From Eisenbergiella tayi (lineage in GTDB: Bacteria; Bacillota; Clostridia; Lachnospirales; Lachnospiraceae), in assembly GCF_001881565.1 (NCBI RefSeq), contig NZ_MPDJ01000011.1, positions 93,534-157,533 on the forward strand: a stretch of 64,000 nt of DNA, in the 5' to 3' direction. The position numbers were made by a program, and so were the translations under genes. This document shows, in pieces, positions 8,576-17,240 of this stretch (its first letter is position 1; every line of letters starts with the position of its first letter). The notes beneath the pieces were generated by a model. The model was given only the letters and a program-made list of their open reading frames with translations, had not been told where the DNA came from and did no database searches.

Positions 8576-9487
8576 TTACGCAATATCCAAAGCTATATTT
8601 ATTGCTTCCGAAATGGTAAAGCTGAGGCGTTTCACAGTTTCATCGATATCCTTGCTGGTTACGTACATATTATTCAGTTCCGACAGCGCTTTGGGATGTT
8701 CCCTATTGAAAAAATATCCCTCTTCCCCGCTTTCCTGTATCATGCTTTCAATGGCATCCCCTACGATCGTCGCGGCATCCACCACTGTGGGCACCCCTAT
8801 CGCAATTACAGGAATTCCCAGGCTTTCCTTATTAATAGCATTCCTGTGGTTTCCCACACCGGAACCCGGATGGATTCCCGCATCGGAAACCTGGATAGTC
8901 CGGTTAAGACGTTTCGTGCTCCGGGCCGCCAGGGCATCCACAACAACCAGTGCATCCGGTTTTGTCTGCTCCACAACACCCTTTACGATTTCTGCGGTTT
9001 CCATTCCCGTCATAGCCATAACCCCGGGGACAATACTGCTTATCATGTGCATTTTTTCGCAGCCGTAGGCCGCTTTCCCGTATTCCTTTATCACATGCCT
9101 GTTGATGAACAGATTATCCACCACTTCCGGCCCCAGGGCATCTGCCGTGACATCCCTGTTGCCAAGTCCCACGACAAGAATGGACTGTTCCTTCTCAATA
9201 TCAGGGATTAAATTTCTCAGCTGTTTGGCCAGTTCCTCAGAAACCTCCCTGTGATAGTCCTCGTCCGGTTCTATCAGCGCCGGCGCTTCCAGCGTGACAT
9301 AGGTGCCCATCGGTTTTCCCATGGCCTTTGCTCCATTTTTGGTGTCAATGATGACACGGGTAATCTGAACCTCACTTTTGGGGTTATGAAATTCTTCCAC
9401 CCGGACCCCCCGTAATTCTCCGTCTGCATCCGTAATGCTTTCTCTGGCTTCCAATGCCAGGTCTGTTCTAACCTGAAAACAACTCAT
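8576..9487 (-). CDS. gpr: Germination protease GPR
   Basis: A 303-residue protein matching the spore-specific aspartic endopeptidase that degrades small acid-soluble proteins at germination. The N-terminus MSCFQVRTDLALEARE contains the TDLA-type autoprocessing site, so the pro-peptide would be short. Family motifs follow, including SILVVGLGNRDVTADALGP, VVVDALAARS and DAGIHPGSGVGNHR. The ATG follows GGGAG by seven bases. It is divergent from rpsT, the usual clostridial arrangement, and sits upstream of spoIIP. It would be made in the forespore as an inactive zymogen. Confidence 0.96.
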   Translation of the reverse strand: MSCFQVRTDLALEARESITDADGELRGVRVEEFHNPKSEVQITRVIIDTKNGAKAMGKPMGTYVTLEAPALIEPDEDYHREVSEELAKQLRNLIPDIEKEQSILVVGLGNRDVTADALGPEVVDNLFINRHVIKEYGKAAYGCEKMHMISSIVPGVMAMTGMETAEIVKGVVEQTKPDALVVVDALAARSTKRLNRTIQVSDAGIHPGSGVGNHRNAINKESLGIPVIAIGVPTVVDAATIVGDAIESMIQESGEEGYFFNREHPKALSELNNMYVTSKDIDETVKRLSFTISEAINIALDIA

Positions 9488-9618
9488 CTGTACTCTCCCG
9501 CTCTACACTTTACTTTACATTATGCGTCCGTCTCATTCTTGCCCGCTGACATTCTTCGGGATTTGAGCTGCGCAAAATGTGATATGCCTATTTTTTGCAA
9601 AAATAAATAAATTATGTA

Positions 9619-9647
9619 TTGACATATAACTGGTCGTCCGATAGAAT
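9619..9647 (+). promoter_or_regulatory. Sigma-A-type promoter for rpsT
   Basis: TTGACA (9619-9624), a 17-base spacer and TAGAAT (9642-9647). It lies about 98 bases upstream of the rpsT start, leaving a 5' leader that could host S20 autoregulation; I see no specific structure to claim there. Confidence 0.8.
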
Positions 9648-9744
9648 ATATTCGTATGTTTCCATTAGAACGACCGTGTCCGGGTTTAATGAAACATTTT
9701 CATAAGGAATAAGAAAAATTCACTTGAAAATGGAGGTGAAAATC

Positions 9745-10008
9745 TTGGCTAACATCAAATCTGCTAAGAAGAGAATTCTGGTTAACAGAACCAAAGCTGA
9801 CAGAAACAAAGCTATCAAGTCTGGTGTGAAAACTTCTATCAAGAAGGTATACACAGCTATTGAAGCTGGTGATAAGAGCGCAGCACAGTCTGCTCTTCTC
9901 GCTGCCACATCTACTATTGATAAGGCAACAACCAAAGGTGTATATCACAAAAATACAGCATCCAGAAAAGTGTCCCGTCTTTCCAAAGCTGTAAACCAGA
10001 TGGCATAA
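9745..10008 (+). CDS. rpsT: 30S ribosomal protein S20
   Basis: An 87-residue, lysine- and alanine-rich protein with the S20 signature ANIKSAKKRI at the N-terminus and helical repeats such as KSGVKTSIKKVYTAI. It binds 16S rRNA early in 30S assembly. The start is taken as TTG 9745, six bases after GGAGGTG, giving the canonical M-ANIKSAKK N-terminus and normal length; two upstream candidates (TTG 9724, ATG 9730) would overlap that ribosome binding site. A UUG start for rpsT is known in other bacteria. Own promoter and terminator make it monocistronic. Confidence 0.97.
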   Translation: MANIKSAKKRILVNRTKADRNKAIKSGVKTSIKKVYTAIEAGDKSAAQSALLAATSTIDKATTKGVYHKNTASRKVSRLSKAVNQMA

Positions 10009-10031
10009 TTCAGATATACAGAGTGTATGCT

Positions 10032-10075
10032 AAAATCCCCATCCTATACCGTCATGTAGGATGAGGATTTTTTTC
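10032..10075 (+). terminator. Rho-independent terminator of rpsT
   Basis: AAATCC-CATCCTA and TAGGATG-GGATTT arms around a short loop, followed by a run of T. It lies 24 bases after the rpsT stop and just beyond the 3' end of the convergent BlaR1-like gene, so it may serve both. Confidence 0.88.
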
Positions 10076-10078
10076 ATT

Positions 10079-12511
10079 TTATTCTTCTCTTTTGTCAGAA
10101 AAATATTTGACTTTCCCTTCTTCATCTAAATAAAGGTAAAATCTTCCTTCTTCGATTTCCAGATAAAGAGGATACGTTCCTCCTTCTTCAAAGCATTCCA
10201 GAAAGGCAATCTGATTATCCTCCAGAATTTTTTCCGCTTCCTCCGCCGTACTGCCGGTCTCACACTGTTCCAGCAGAGCCCATATGTCCTCATCGGAAAG
10301 CTCGAAGATATCTATAGGAACGAAACTGTCCGAATATTCTCTTGTGGCAGGCTGCAGCATGTCTCCTTCCAGCTGAATGGTTCTGGCTTTATCACCAAGC
10401 TCCAGGCCGCAGGCCAGCAGGGTTCCGTCCTTCAGCTGTACAAACAGATTATCATTATAGCTGGTATTATAGGTCATGAATTCCGGCATCTCCGTCCGGC
10501 TGTCCTGAAACATCATCCGTTCCGGCCATACCATTTTCACATTGTCCAGTACCTTTTCCGGAGTCCGTACATAATCATCTCCTGTCACCTCTGTCCCGCA
10601 CTGCCCCCATATATTAAGGCCCCATGTATACAATTCTCCATCCTTTGTTATGGCGGCTCCGGTCCAGTTTCCGGTAGTTGCATAAACGCAGTCCTCCAAC
10701 ATGAGATGCGGCCTGGTATACATCATTTTGCGGGGATTTTCCGGCCATTCCTCTTTATACCAATAGCCATCCGAATAGGAGGTCGCGGAAAGAGCCTTAT
10801 ATTCTCCCCACCACCAGACACTGCCGTCCTCCTTCAGCGCTACGACAGAATACATACCGGCCCGTGCAAAGGCCACCTGTTCCATAAGAAGCATGGGTTC
10901 CAGTACCTGTGAATTTTCTCCGAAATCATCAAACAAAGATTCCGTTCCCGGCTCTTTTCCTAATACCCCCATCATATTCATACCCATGCCGTACAGTTTT
11001 CCGTCTTCCGTCAGATATATGGTGAAATAGCCGTTCGTGGATTCATCCACGGAAACTACGTTTTCCGCTATCTTTATCGGTTCCTGATAGAGAACCTCCA
11101 GGTCATCCACTCTTCCTATTCCCAGCTGGCCATAGCTGTTGCGGCCATATCCCCACAGCACCTTGTCATCATCAATAAAAAAATGATTATCCACAGTTAC
11201 ACGGTTTGTCATATGATAACGTTCCAACTGAAAGGGTTCGTCCAGATAAAGTTCCTCCACCGAATCTACGCGGAAGACTTTTACAGGCTGAGCCGTTTCC
11301 GTCTTCTGCTCGTTTCCGGAATCACTTTCCGCCAGAGCTGTGCCGTCTTCCCTTTGATTCCCGCTGTCTTCTCCCGCAAATACCACCGTCATAGACAGGA
11401 ACAAAACCGCTGCCAAAAGCACGAAGGCCGCAAAGTACCCGGTCTTTTTCTTTTTATCCGTAAAAAGATTATTCAGCCGCTCCTTCATTGTCTTTTTCCC
11501 TGATGAGAACCCGGCTGTATATGAAGTACCGTTTCCCTGAGCCAGTTTTATAAGCATGCTTCCATAGCGTTTCTTTTCTTCCGGATCCATATTTCCGGCG
11601 GCACGGCTGTCACAAACACATTCCACATCAAAGAAAGCCATTCGTTTCATGATCCGGAGAACCGGATTAAACCAGTAAATGTCGCAGACTGCTACCATAA
11701 GAAGCTTGTACCACAAATCACCGTATTTGTAATGGCACAGTTCATGGCGCAGCATTGCCTCCAGCTCCGGCGCATTACAGGAATTCCTGTCAATCAGCAG
11801 CACCGGGCTCCTATATCCGGTTACCATCGGGGTAAAAACATCGTCGCTCACTAATATCGGAATTGCCTTTTTTATGCCATAATCCTGAAAAAGCCTTTGC
11901 GCGAGCAAATCCGTCCTTTTATCCCTGCATGGACGGGCGGCTTCCAAAATACATTTTCTGGTATGCAGATATTGGGAAATATGGAATCTTGCGGTAATCA
12001 GCAAACCCGCCAGCCAAATGCACGCCAGAAATAGTCCCGAAGGCAGCCGGCCATGAGTCATGGTGTCTTCTTTCTGCGGGAGTTCTTCCATCTGTCGGAT
12101 ATCTTCCGTCCGCCGGACGCCTTCTGAGCTTTGGATGCTTTCTGCCTGTCGGGCGTTCTCCGCCGCAGAATCCGCCGCATTTTCATTTCCGGCAGCTGGT
12201 GATAAAGCCTTTGGAACGGTTCCTGTACCTGCAGCTGGGCCTGCCTCTATTTCTTCTTCCGGGCTTTGCAAATCACCCTGCTTTTCCTCAGCGGCAGGGA
12301 GACTCACCCGCAGCAAAGGTAGCCGCTCCGAAATGTCCGCAAAAGAAACACTTACAGGGATCAGCAGCCTGAGCGCCAGAATCAGCCAGACAAGCTTTCT
12401 CCACCGATATCCTGACCCGCTCCCTAAAAATATGGAAAGAAGCCATACCAATCCTATTAAAAGATCGGCAAACAAGGTTATTTTCAAAATACCAGGCAGG
12501 AATCCTGTCAT
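10079..12511 (-). CDS. BlaR1-like M56 metallopeptidase fused to RCC1-type repeats
   Basis: An 810-residue membrane protein. The N-terminus resembles BlaR1/MecR1: hydrophobic segments at about 7-30 and 40-57, a long acidic/polar insert (65-150), another segment near 158-175, then the zinc peptidase motif HELCH at 256-260 with YKYGDLW after it. A further helix lies near 345-367. In place of a penicillin-binding sensor, the outer part (about 420-690) carries RCC1-like blades: WGYGRNSYGQLGIG, YGMGMNMMGVLG, VWWWGEY and YTWGLNIWGQCG. It overlaps the upstream blaI-like gene by four bases. By analogy, ligand sensing would trigger cleavage and loss of repression; the ligand is unknown. Confidence 0.85.
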   Translation of the reverse strand: MTGFLPGILKITLFADLLIGLVWLLSIFLGSGSGYRWRKLVWLILALRLLIPVSVSFADISERLPLLRVSLPAAEEKQGDLQSPEEEIEAGPAAGTGTVPKALSPAAGNENAADSAAENARQAESIQSSEGVRRTEDIRQMEELPQKEDTMTHGRLPSGLFLACIWLAGLLITARFHISQYLHTRKCILEAARPCRDKRTDLLAQRLFQDYGIKKAIPILVSDDVFTPMVTGYRSPVLLIDRNSCNAPELEAMLRHELCHYKYGDLWYKLLMVAVCDIYWFNPVLRIMKRMAFFDVECVCDSRAAGNMDPEEKKRYGSMLIKLAQGNGTSYTAGFSSGKKTMKERLNNLFTDKKKKTGYFAAFVLLAAVLFLSMTVVFAGEDSGNQREDGTALAESDSGNEQKTETAQPVKVFRVDSVEELYLDEPFQLERYHMTNRVTVDNHFFIDDDKVLWGYGRNSYGQLGIGRVDDLEVLYQEPIKIAENVVSVDESTNGYFTIYLTEDGKLYGMGMNMMGVLGKEPGTESLFDDFGENSQVLEPMLLMEQVAFARAGMYSVVALKEDGSVWWWGEYKALSATSYSDGYWYKEEWPENPRKMMYTRPHLMLEDCVYATTGNWTGAAITKDGELYTWGLNIWGQCGTEVTGDDYVRTPEKVLDNVKMVWPERMMFQDSRTEMPEFMTYNTSYNDNLFVQLKDGTLLACGLELGDKARTIQLEGDMLQPATREYSDSFVPIDIFELSDEDIWALLEQCETGSTAEEAEKILEDNQIAFLECFEEGGTYPLYLEIEEGRFYLYLDEEGKVKYFSDKREE

Positions 12512-12906
12512 CTCTTTTTTCCTCCGGAGGGTGTATGCTTCCCTGTTTTACTGTCTATAAAATCCTGAAGGCAGGCGATATCTTCATCACTCAGTTCTTC
12601 TCCGTCATACAGGGCTGTGGCGAAGTTGGATATGGAGCCTCCGAACATACGCTTTAAAATATGCCGTCCGGTTTCTTTTAAATAAGGTTCCTTTTCCACA
12701 CGGGCGCTGTAATAATTGATTTTGCCTCTCTTCTCCCTTTCTACGAAGCCTCTTTCCTCCAGCCGGGAAAGAAGGGACAGAATCGTACTTGGCAGCACTT
12801 CCCTGCCTTCATCCATCCTTTCCTCAATCTCCATTCTGGTAACCGGCCCTTCGGCATCCCAGATAATCATCATTAATTCCAGTTCCGCATCAGGCAGTTT
12901 CTTCAT
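12508..12906 (-). CDS. BlaI/MecI/CopY family transcriptional repressor
   Basis: A 132-residue winged-helix repressor. The N-terminal half shows the family pattern LPDAELELMMIIWDAEGPVT, PSTILSLLSRLEERGFVEREK, and a C-terminal dimerisation part. Family members repress their own operon and are cleaved by the partner M56 membrane protease. It overlaps the BlaR1-like gene by an ATGA, so the pair is co-translated. No beta-lactamase is adjacent, so the regulated target could be the operon itself or genes elsewhere. Confidence 0.9.
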   Translation of the reverse strand: MKKLPDAELELMMIIWDAEGPVTRMEIEERMDEGREVLPSTILSLLSRLEERGFVEREKRGKINYYSARVEKEPYLKETGRHILKRMFGGSISNFATALYDGEELSDEDIACLQDFIDSKTGKHTPSGGKKR

Positions 12907-12930
12907 ATTAAATAATCCCCCGTTTCAAAT

Positions 12931-12978
12931 TAGTCATTTGTCTAATTAAAGAGTATAACAAATCATATAGATTGTCAA
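12931..12978 (-). promoter_or_regulatory. Promoter and candidate BlaI-type operator
   Basis: On the minus strand TTGACA (12978-12973) and TATACT (12957-12952) are separated by 15 bases. Immediately downstream, TAGACAAATGACTA (12944-12931) forms an imperfect dyad (TAGACA / TGACTA), 25 bases before the blaI-like start. BlaI/MecI operators are short dyads overlapping promoters, so this is a plausible autoregulatory site. The spacer is shorter than ideal. Confidence 0.5.
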
Positions 12979-13182
12979 ATGTTTTTCTACATTTGTCTCG
13001 TTTTCTTTCCGACCGTCTTCCTTTTTCCAAAACGGTCTGCTTACGATATCTCTTTCTTTTCGCCCGATCCAATAATAAGCGTTATATATGCAAAATCATG
13101 GGAATACTTAAAAAAATCGCAAAAAAAATGATCCATTCTCTGTTTTTGGTGTATTATAGATGTAGACAAGGAGGATATTACT

Positions 13183-14346
13183 ATGCTGGAAGAACATGTA
13201 ATGCTGCAGTTTTTAAGAAAATTTGATGAATATCCCTTTCTGGTTAAAATGGACGGAAAGGAATATCTCATCGGGGAAGGGGATCCCACTTTTACCGTTC
13301 AATTCAATAAAGAGATTTCTCTTTCCGATTTAGCGACAAGTACTTCTCTTGCACTGGGAGAAGCATATATGAATCATGATCTGGAAGTCGAAGGCGATTT
13401 GTACAATGCATTGGATCATTTTCTGGGACAGATGGGAAAGTTTTCAGCAGATCATAATGCCTTGAAAAAGCTGATACACACTTCTACCGCAAAGAAAAAC
13501 CAGCAAAAGGAGGTAAGCAGCCATTATGATATCGGAAACGATTTCTACAAATTATGGCTGGATGAGACACTGAGCTATTCCTGCGGCTATTTTCTTCACG
13601 AAGATGATACCCTGTATCAGGCGCAGGTCAATAAGGTGGATTACATTCTGCAGAAGCTCTGTCTGAAAGAAGGTATGACCCTGCTGGATATTGGCTGCGG
13701 CTGGGGTTTCCTGCTGATTGAGGCCGCTAAAAAATACAAAATAAAGGGAACCGGAATCACCTTAAGCCAGGAGCAGTACAGGGAATGCCAGACCCGGATT
13801 AAAAAAGAGGGGCTGGAGGATTATCTGACTGTGGAGCTGATGGATTACCGTGATCTTCCCAAATCACATCTGACCTTCGACAGAGTGGTAAGCGTAGGTA
13901 TGGTGGAGCATGTAGGCCGGGAGAATTATCAGATTTTCCTTCATTGCGTCAGCCAGATCATGAAACCCGGTGGATTGTTTCTGCTTCATTTTATCAGTGC
14001 GCTGAAGGAATATCCGGGAGATCCCTGGATTAAAAAATATATTTTCCCCGGAGGAGTGGTTCCCAGCCTGCGTGAAATGATTTCCGGCATGGCGGAAGAA
14101 CAATTCCACACAATGGATGTGGAAAACCTGAGACTCCATTATAACCGTACTCTTCTATGCTGGAGAAAGAATTATCTGGAGCATCTGGATACGGTCAGAA
14201 GCATGTTTGATGAAAAATTTGTACGCATGTGGCACCTGTATCTGGCCGCCTGCGCGGCAACCTTCTATAATGGGATTATCGACCTGCATCAGATCCTTAT
14301 GACAAAAGGGATAAATAATGAACTTCCTATGGTCAGATGGTATTAA
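13183..14346 (+). CDS. cfa: Cyclopropane-fatty-acyl-phospholipid synthase
   Basis: A 387-residue SAM-dependent methyltransferase that converts cis double bonds of membrane phospholipid acyl chains to cyclopropane rings. The N-terminal lipid-binding part is followed by HYDIGNDFYKLWLDETLSYSCGYF (about 114-137, family hallmark, split here only for description), then the SAM motif DIGCGWG at 169-175 and a conserved VEHVGRENY. Start ATG is seven bases or so after AAGGAGG. It is monocistronic, transcribed away from blaI and ending at a strong terminator. Confidence 0.93.
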   Translation: MLEEHVMLQFLRKFDEYPFLVKMDGKEYLIGEGDPTFTVQFNKEISLSDLATSTSLALGEAYMNHDLEVEGDLYNALDHFLGQMGKFSADHNALKKLIHTSTAKKNQQKEVSSHYDIGNDFYKLWLDETLSYSCGYFLHEDDTLYQAQVNKVDYILQKLCLKEGMTLLDIGCGWGFLLIEAAKKYKIKGTGITLSQEQYRECQTRIKKEGLEDYLTVELMDYRDLPKSHLTFDRVVSVGMVEHVGRENYQIFLHCVSQIMKPGGLFLLHFISALKEYPGDPWIKKYIFPGGVVPSLREMISGMAEEQFHTMDVENLRLHYNRTLLCWRKNYLEHLDTVRSMFDEKFVRMWHLYLAACAATFYNGIIDLHQILMTKGINNELPMVRWY

Positions 14347-14420
14347 AGATCAGACGGTATAATATTTTACAGCAGGAATTCAAATATATATGCGCGGACG
14401 TTTCGTTCGCTGTACGCGAC

Positions 14421-14460
14421 AAAAAAGGAGAGACCTCTCACAGGGCCTCTCCTTTTATTT
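14421..14460. terminator. Bidirectional terminator between cfa and a GNAT gene
   Basis: AAAGGAGAG and CTCTCCTTT arms with a 13-base middle, flanked by A-run and T-run, so it can work on both strands. It overlaps the last codons of the convergent acetyltransferase gene. Confidence 0.85.
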
Positions 14461-15214
14461 CCTTTATAAAAGTGCCAGGTCTGGCATCTATTTCCACCCA
14501 TGCAGGCTCGAAGCCGCAGCGTATCGCGTTACGGACAGATTTCAGGTTGGCCCAGGCAGCGCAATAAAAGGGTACCTTCCCTCTTTCCAGAATTTCCAGT
14601 GCAAGCCGGCTTGTCAAAGCCGCCGCAATCCCCTGCCTTCTGTATTCCGGCAGAACATCAACTCCTATCTGCCACATGGTATCACAATCCGCGGAACACC
14701 CCGCCAATCCCACCAGCTTTCCTTCATGCCAGGCCCCTGCGGCAAGAACATCCAGTTCCCTGCGCTGGCTGCTTAACGCATTGCTCCACTGAGGAAAATA
14801 AAGTGACTCTAAATCTTCAGGAAAAAGAATCCTGATTTCGTAATCACAGGGCATGGCCCGCAGACGCTCGCTGTCCGGCAGAAAATATTCTGCCATAAAA
14901 CAGATCTGCCGATCATCTCTGGCAAACAGATCGTTGAGAAGATACAGGTTAGGCGTCCCGAAACAATGACCAATCTGAAACCTGCCCAGATATTTTTCCA
15001 CTTCGTCTGAAACAGACGGATCTACAGAAGCCACAATATTGCTTCCATAGGATATCAGCATGCAGTAAGACGGAAGCTCCAGATATTTCCTTGCTTTTTC
15101 ATTTGCTTTGGATATCACTGTCCTGTTCTGTCCGCTGGTGAAATCCTCCGGGCGGCAGTTGGCATCTATCGCGGATTGTTCCAGTGCGATACGCATGATT
15201 TCTTTTCTTGTCAT
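14438..15214 (-). CDS. GNAT family N-acetyltransferase
   Basis: A 258-residue protein whose C-terminal half holds a GNAT fold: acetyl-CoA-binding loop VDVLPEYRRQGIAAAL and a following helix. The N-terminal half is a separate region of unknown role, beginning MTRKEIMRIALEQSAID. The start ATG 15214-15212 follows GGAGG; 44 codons of open frame upstream overlap the neighbouring methyltransferase and lack support. The substrate is unknown. The gene shares strand with the methyltransferase upstream but is separated by 70 bases. Confidence 0.8.
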   Translation of the reverse strand: MTRKEIMRIALEQSAIDANCRPEDFTSGQNRTVISKANEKARKYLELPSYCMLISYGSNIVASVDPSVSDEVEKYLGRFQIGHCFGTPNLYLLNDLFARDDRQICFMAEYFLPDSERLRAMPCDYEIRILFPEDLESLYFPQWSNALSSQRRELDVLAAGAWHEGKLVGLAGCSADCDTMWQIGVDVLPEYRRQGIAAALTSRLALEILERGKVPFYCAAWANLKSVRNAIRCGFEPAWVEIDARPGTFIKEIKGEAL

Positions 15215-15284
15215 TTCCTTTTTTCCCTCCTGCCATTGGACTGTCTGCTTACTTTCTGTCTCCTCTGGTTTTGGACAAAGCATA

Positions 15285-16073
15285 CTATTTTTTCCGCAAT
15301 ACCGCCATCCCCGCATAATGCCGGATCGTAAATTCCTCCGGCGCAATTGTTTCCAGCAGACGGCGGTGTTCTTTGGTAAATGCTTCTACCTCTTTCTCAG
15401 AAAGCGATGCTCCGATTCCCCGGCAGGCCCGGATACGTCCATCCCAGCTTTCTCTTGTGAAGGGTATCTGCAGATCGTAGATTTCATTGCTTTCCACCGT
15501 AAAATATTTTCCATAGGCTTCAGGCACAGCAATATAATGTCTGGTTTCTCCCTTCCCGGTCCAGGAAGGATTATACTTAAGCACCAGTTCTTCGCTGGCT
15601 CCGGCAATGGGATCCTCCTCCGGCAGCCAGGCCATATACAGAATGGCAAAACGTCCGGAAGGCTTCAATACCCGGGCAAGCACCGGGGCAAGCTGTTCAT
15701 GCTTAAAATAGAAATAGCACTGGCATGCCGTTACCACATCAAAGCTTCCATCAGGGAAATCCAACTGTTCCGCAGGCCCGCTCAGGAAACGGATATCCAT
15801 ACCGGCCTCCTCCGAAAGTTTTTCTGCCGTCTTAATCTGGTTTTCAGAGATGTCCATTCCGGTAAATTCTGCGCCATAAGGATAGAGGTATCGGGGGAGC
15901 ACGCCTGTACCCGTACCCAGATCCAGAACCTGCTGCCCTTTGATGCAAAGGCCTGCATCAAGAATTCTCCTGTAAAATTCCGGCGGATAAATATCCCTGT
16001 ATTTTGCATAGTCACCGGAGGTTTTCCCCCAGTCAAACCCTTTACCTCCATCAATTCTTTTATCGGTAATCAT
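15285..16073 (-). CDS. Class I SAM-dependent methyltransferase
   Basis: A 262-residue methyltransferase. Motif I is VLDLGTGTGVLPRYL (about 49-63), followed by FTGMDISENQI and the motif IV-like DFPDGSFDVVTACQCYFYF. The N-terminal FDWGKTSGDYAKYRDIYPPEFY segment is common in ubiE-like small-molecule methyltransferases of gut Firmicutes. It overlaps the upstream VOC-family gene by four bases (ATGA), so both are probably co-expressed. Substrate unknown. Confidence 0.87.
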   Translation of the reverse strand: MITDKRIDGGKGFDWGKTSGDYAKYRDIYPPEFYRRILDAGLCIKGQQVLDLGTGTGVLPRYLYPYGAEFTGMDISENQIKTAEKLSEEAGMDIRFLSGPAEQLDFPDGSFDVVTACQCYFYFKHEQLAPVLARVLKPSGRFAILYMAWLPEEDPIAGASEELVLKYNPSWTGKGETRHYIAVPEAYGKYFTVESNEIYDLQIPFTRESWDGRIRACRGIGASLSEKEVEAFTKEHRRLLETIAPEEFTIRHYAGMAVLRKK

Positions 16074-16435
16074 AATTTATCCCCCTCTTTCACCGGCGCC
16101 GTCAGCTCTATATGGTTTCCTTCGCTGTCCTCAAATTCAGAAACCCAATTATTTCCTATTCTTTTGCATTCAAAAATTACCGGCAGACCCTCCAGCTTAC
16201 TCTTCAGAATATCCAGGCAGTCCACTTCCAGGCTGGGCAGGCAGTTACTCCCGTAGGTATGAGCTTCCCCAGCTTTTTCATAAGCGAAGAGCCCCAGCCG
16301 GAATCCATTCACATCAAATACACTGTAAAGCTCATCCCTGCCGGTCACGGGCTGCTCCAGGAAGGATTCATAAAACCGGATGGCTCTGTCCATATCCTTT
16401 ACACAAAGATACAAAGAACGGATCGTACAATTCAT
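16070..16435 (-). CDS. VOC superfamily (glyoxalase/bleomycin-resistance-like) protein
   Basis: A 121-residue single VOC domain: N-terminal LYLCVKDMDRAIRFYESFL, middle FDVNGFRLGLFA and C-terminal WVSEFEDSEGNHIELTAP. The final Glu of the ELTAP segment is a usual metal ligand in such dimeric enzymes or binding proteins. It is immediately upstream of, and overlapping, the methyltransferase gene. The family covers lyases, dioxygenases and antibiotic-binding proteins, so no specific role is assigned. Confidence 0.82.
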   Translation of the reverse strand: MNCTIRSLYLCVKDMDRAIRFYESFLEQPVTGRDELYSVFDVNGFRLGLFAYEKAGEAHTYGSNCLPSLEVDCLDILKSKLEGLPVIFECKRIGNNWVSEFEDSEGNHIELTAPVKEGDKL

Positions 16436-16536
16436 ATTCTGCCCCTTTCCTAATTCCGCTTATTATCACACTATTATCTTACACGAAAGGTTCCGCCGCT
16501 GCAATCTGCTGCTCCCCTGCCTTTCCTTTAAAACAT

Positions 16537-16998
16537 CTACAGCATATGCCGCATCGTTTTCTGCGTATCCCTGTATCCCATTTTTTCATATAGTCCTTCC
16601 GCAGAAAAATTGCCTGCCAGGACTCCGAGCTCTATGTATTCCAGTCCTCTTTTTACGGCCCAGGCTTCCGCCTCCTTGAGCAAACTGGTCCCGATGCCTT
16701 TTCCACGGTGCTTTTCATCAACTGCCAAATCCATGATACAGGCAAAACGATGCGGAATGAAGCACTCATAAGGCGGCGCAGACTTTTGCTGGACCATAAG
16801 AAAGCCAACCATTTTCTCTTCCTCCCAGGCGGTAAGGATATCTGCTTCTTCGCTTTCCATATTCATTCGTATAAATGATTCGTCCTGAGAAGCCGGACGG
16901 ATAAATTCCGGCTGGATTTCCGCCATCGCGGCAAAAAGCTGCCTGTAAAGTTCTTCAATCTCCGGAATATCCTCAGCTGCTGCAATCCTGATTTTCAT
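16537..16998 (-). CDS. GNAT family N-acetyltransferase
   Basis: A 153-residue GNAT protein. It begins MKIRIAAAEDIPEIEELYRQLF, then has the acetyl-CoA loop VDEKHRGKGIGTSLLKEAEAWA and the late YEKMGYRDTQKTMRH. This is the standard length for a one-domain GNAT. It is preceded by GGAGGAGAGC. No neighbour indicates its substrate. Confidence 0.87.
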   Translation of the reverse strand: MKIRIAAAEDIPEIEELYRQLFAAMAEIQPEFIRPASQDESFIRMNMESEEADILTAWEEEKMVGFLMVQQKSAPPYECFIPHRFACIMDLAVDEKHRGKGIGTSLLKEAEAWAVKRGLEYIELGVLAGNFSAEGLYEKMGYRDTQKTMRHML

Positions 16999-17153
16999 AC
17001 TGCTCTCCTCCTGTCATTTCTATATTGTTAAAATTTTTGGAATTGGAATAAGTATAAACTGAATTACTCCTGAAAACAAGTAATTGCGGCTGAAAACAGC
17101 CCTGAAAGCAGTCTCATTCCATGGAAAGCCCTGTGCAATAGCCTGAAAAACAC

Positions 17154-17202
17154 ACAGTCTGCCGGATACAAGGTAGATTATCGGCAGACTGTATGTTAAA
17201 AT
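17154..17202 (+). promoter_or_regulatory. Inverted repeat and extended -10 upstream of luxE-luxC
   Basis: An 11-bp perfect inverted repeat (ACAGTCTGCCG at 17154-17164 and its reverse complement at 17182-17192) is separated by 17 bases. It is followed at once by an extended -10, TGTTAAAAT (17194-17202), with no good -35. The repeat covers the region where the -35 would be, which suggests a regulator-dependent or repressed promoter for the LuxE-like gene 40 bases downstream. Confidence 0.5.
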
Positions 17203-17240
17203 ATATCATAAATATTTTCAAAAAACGATAATCAAAGGAG

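Noticed and set aside
10079..12511. Plain BlaR1 with a penicillin-binding sensor
   Set aside because: No STYK/SxxK plus KTG arrangement of a penicillin-binding domain is visible in the outer part; RCC1-like WG-G-N--GQLG motifs are there instead.
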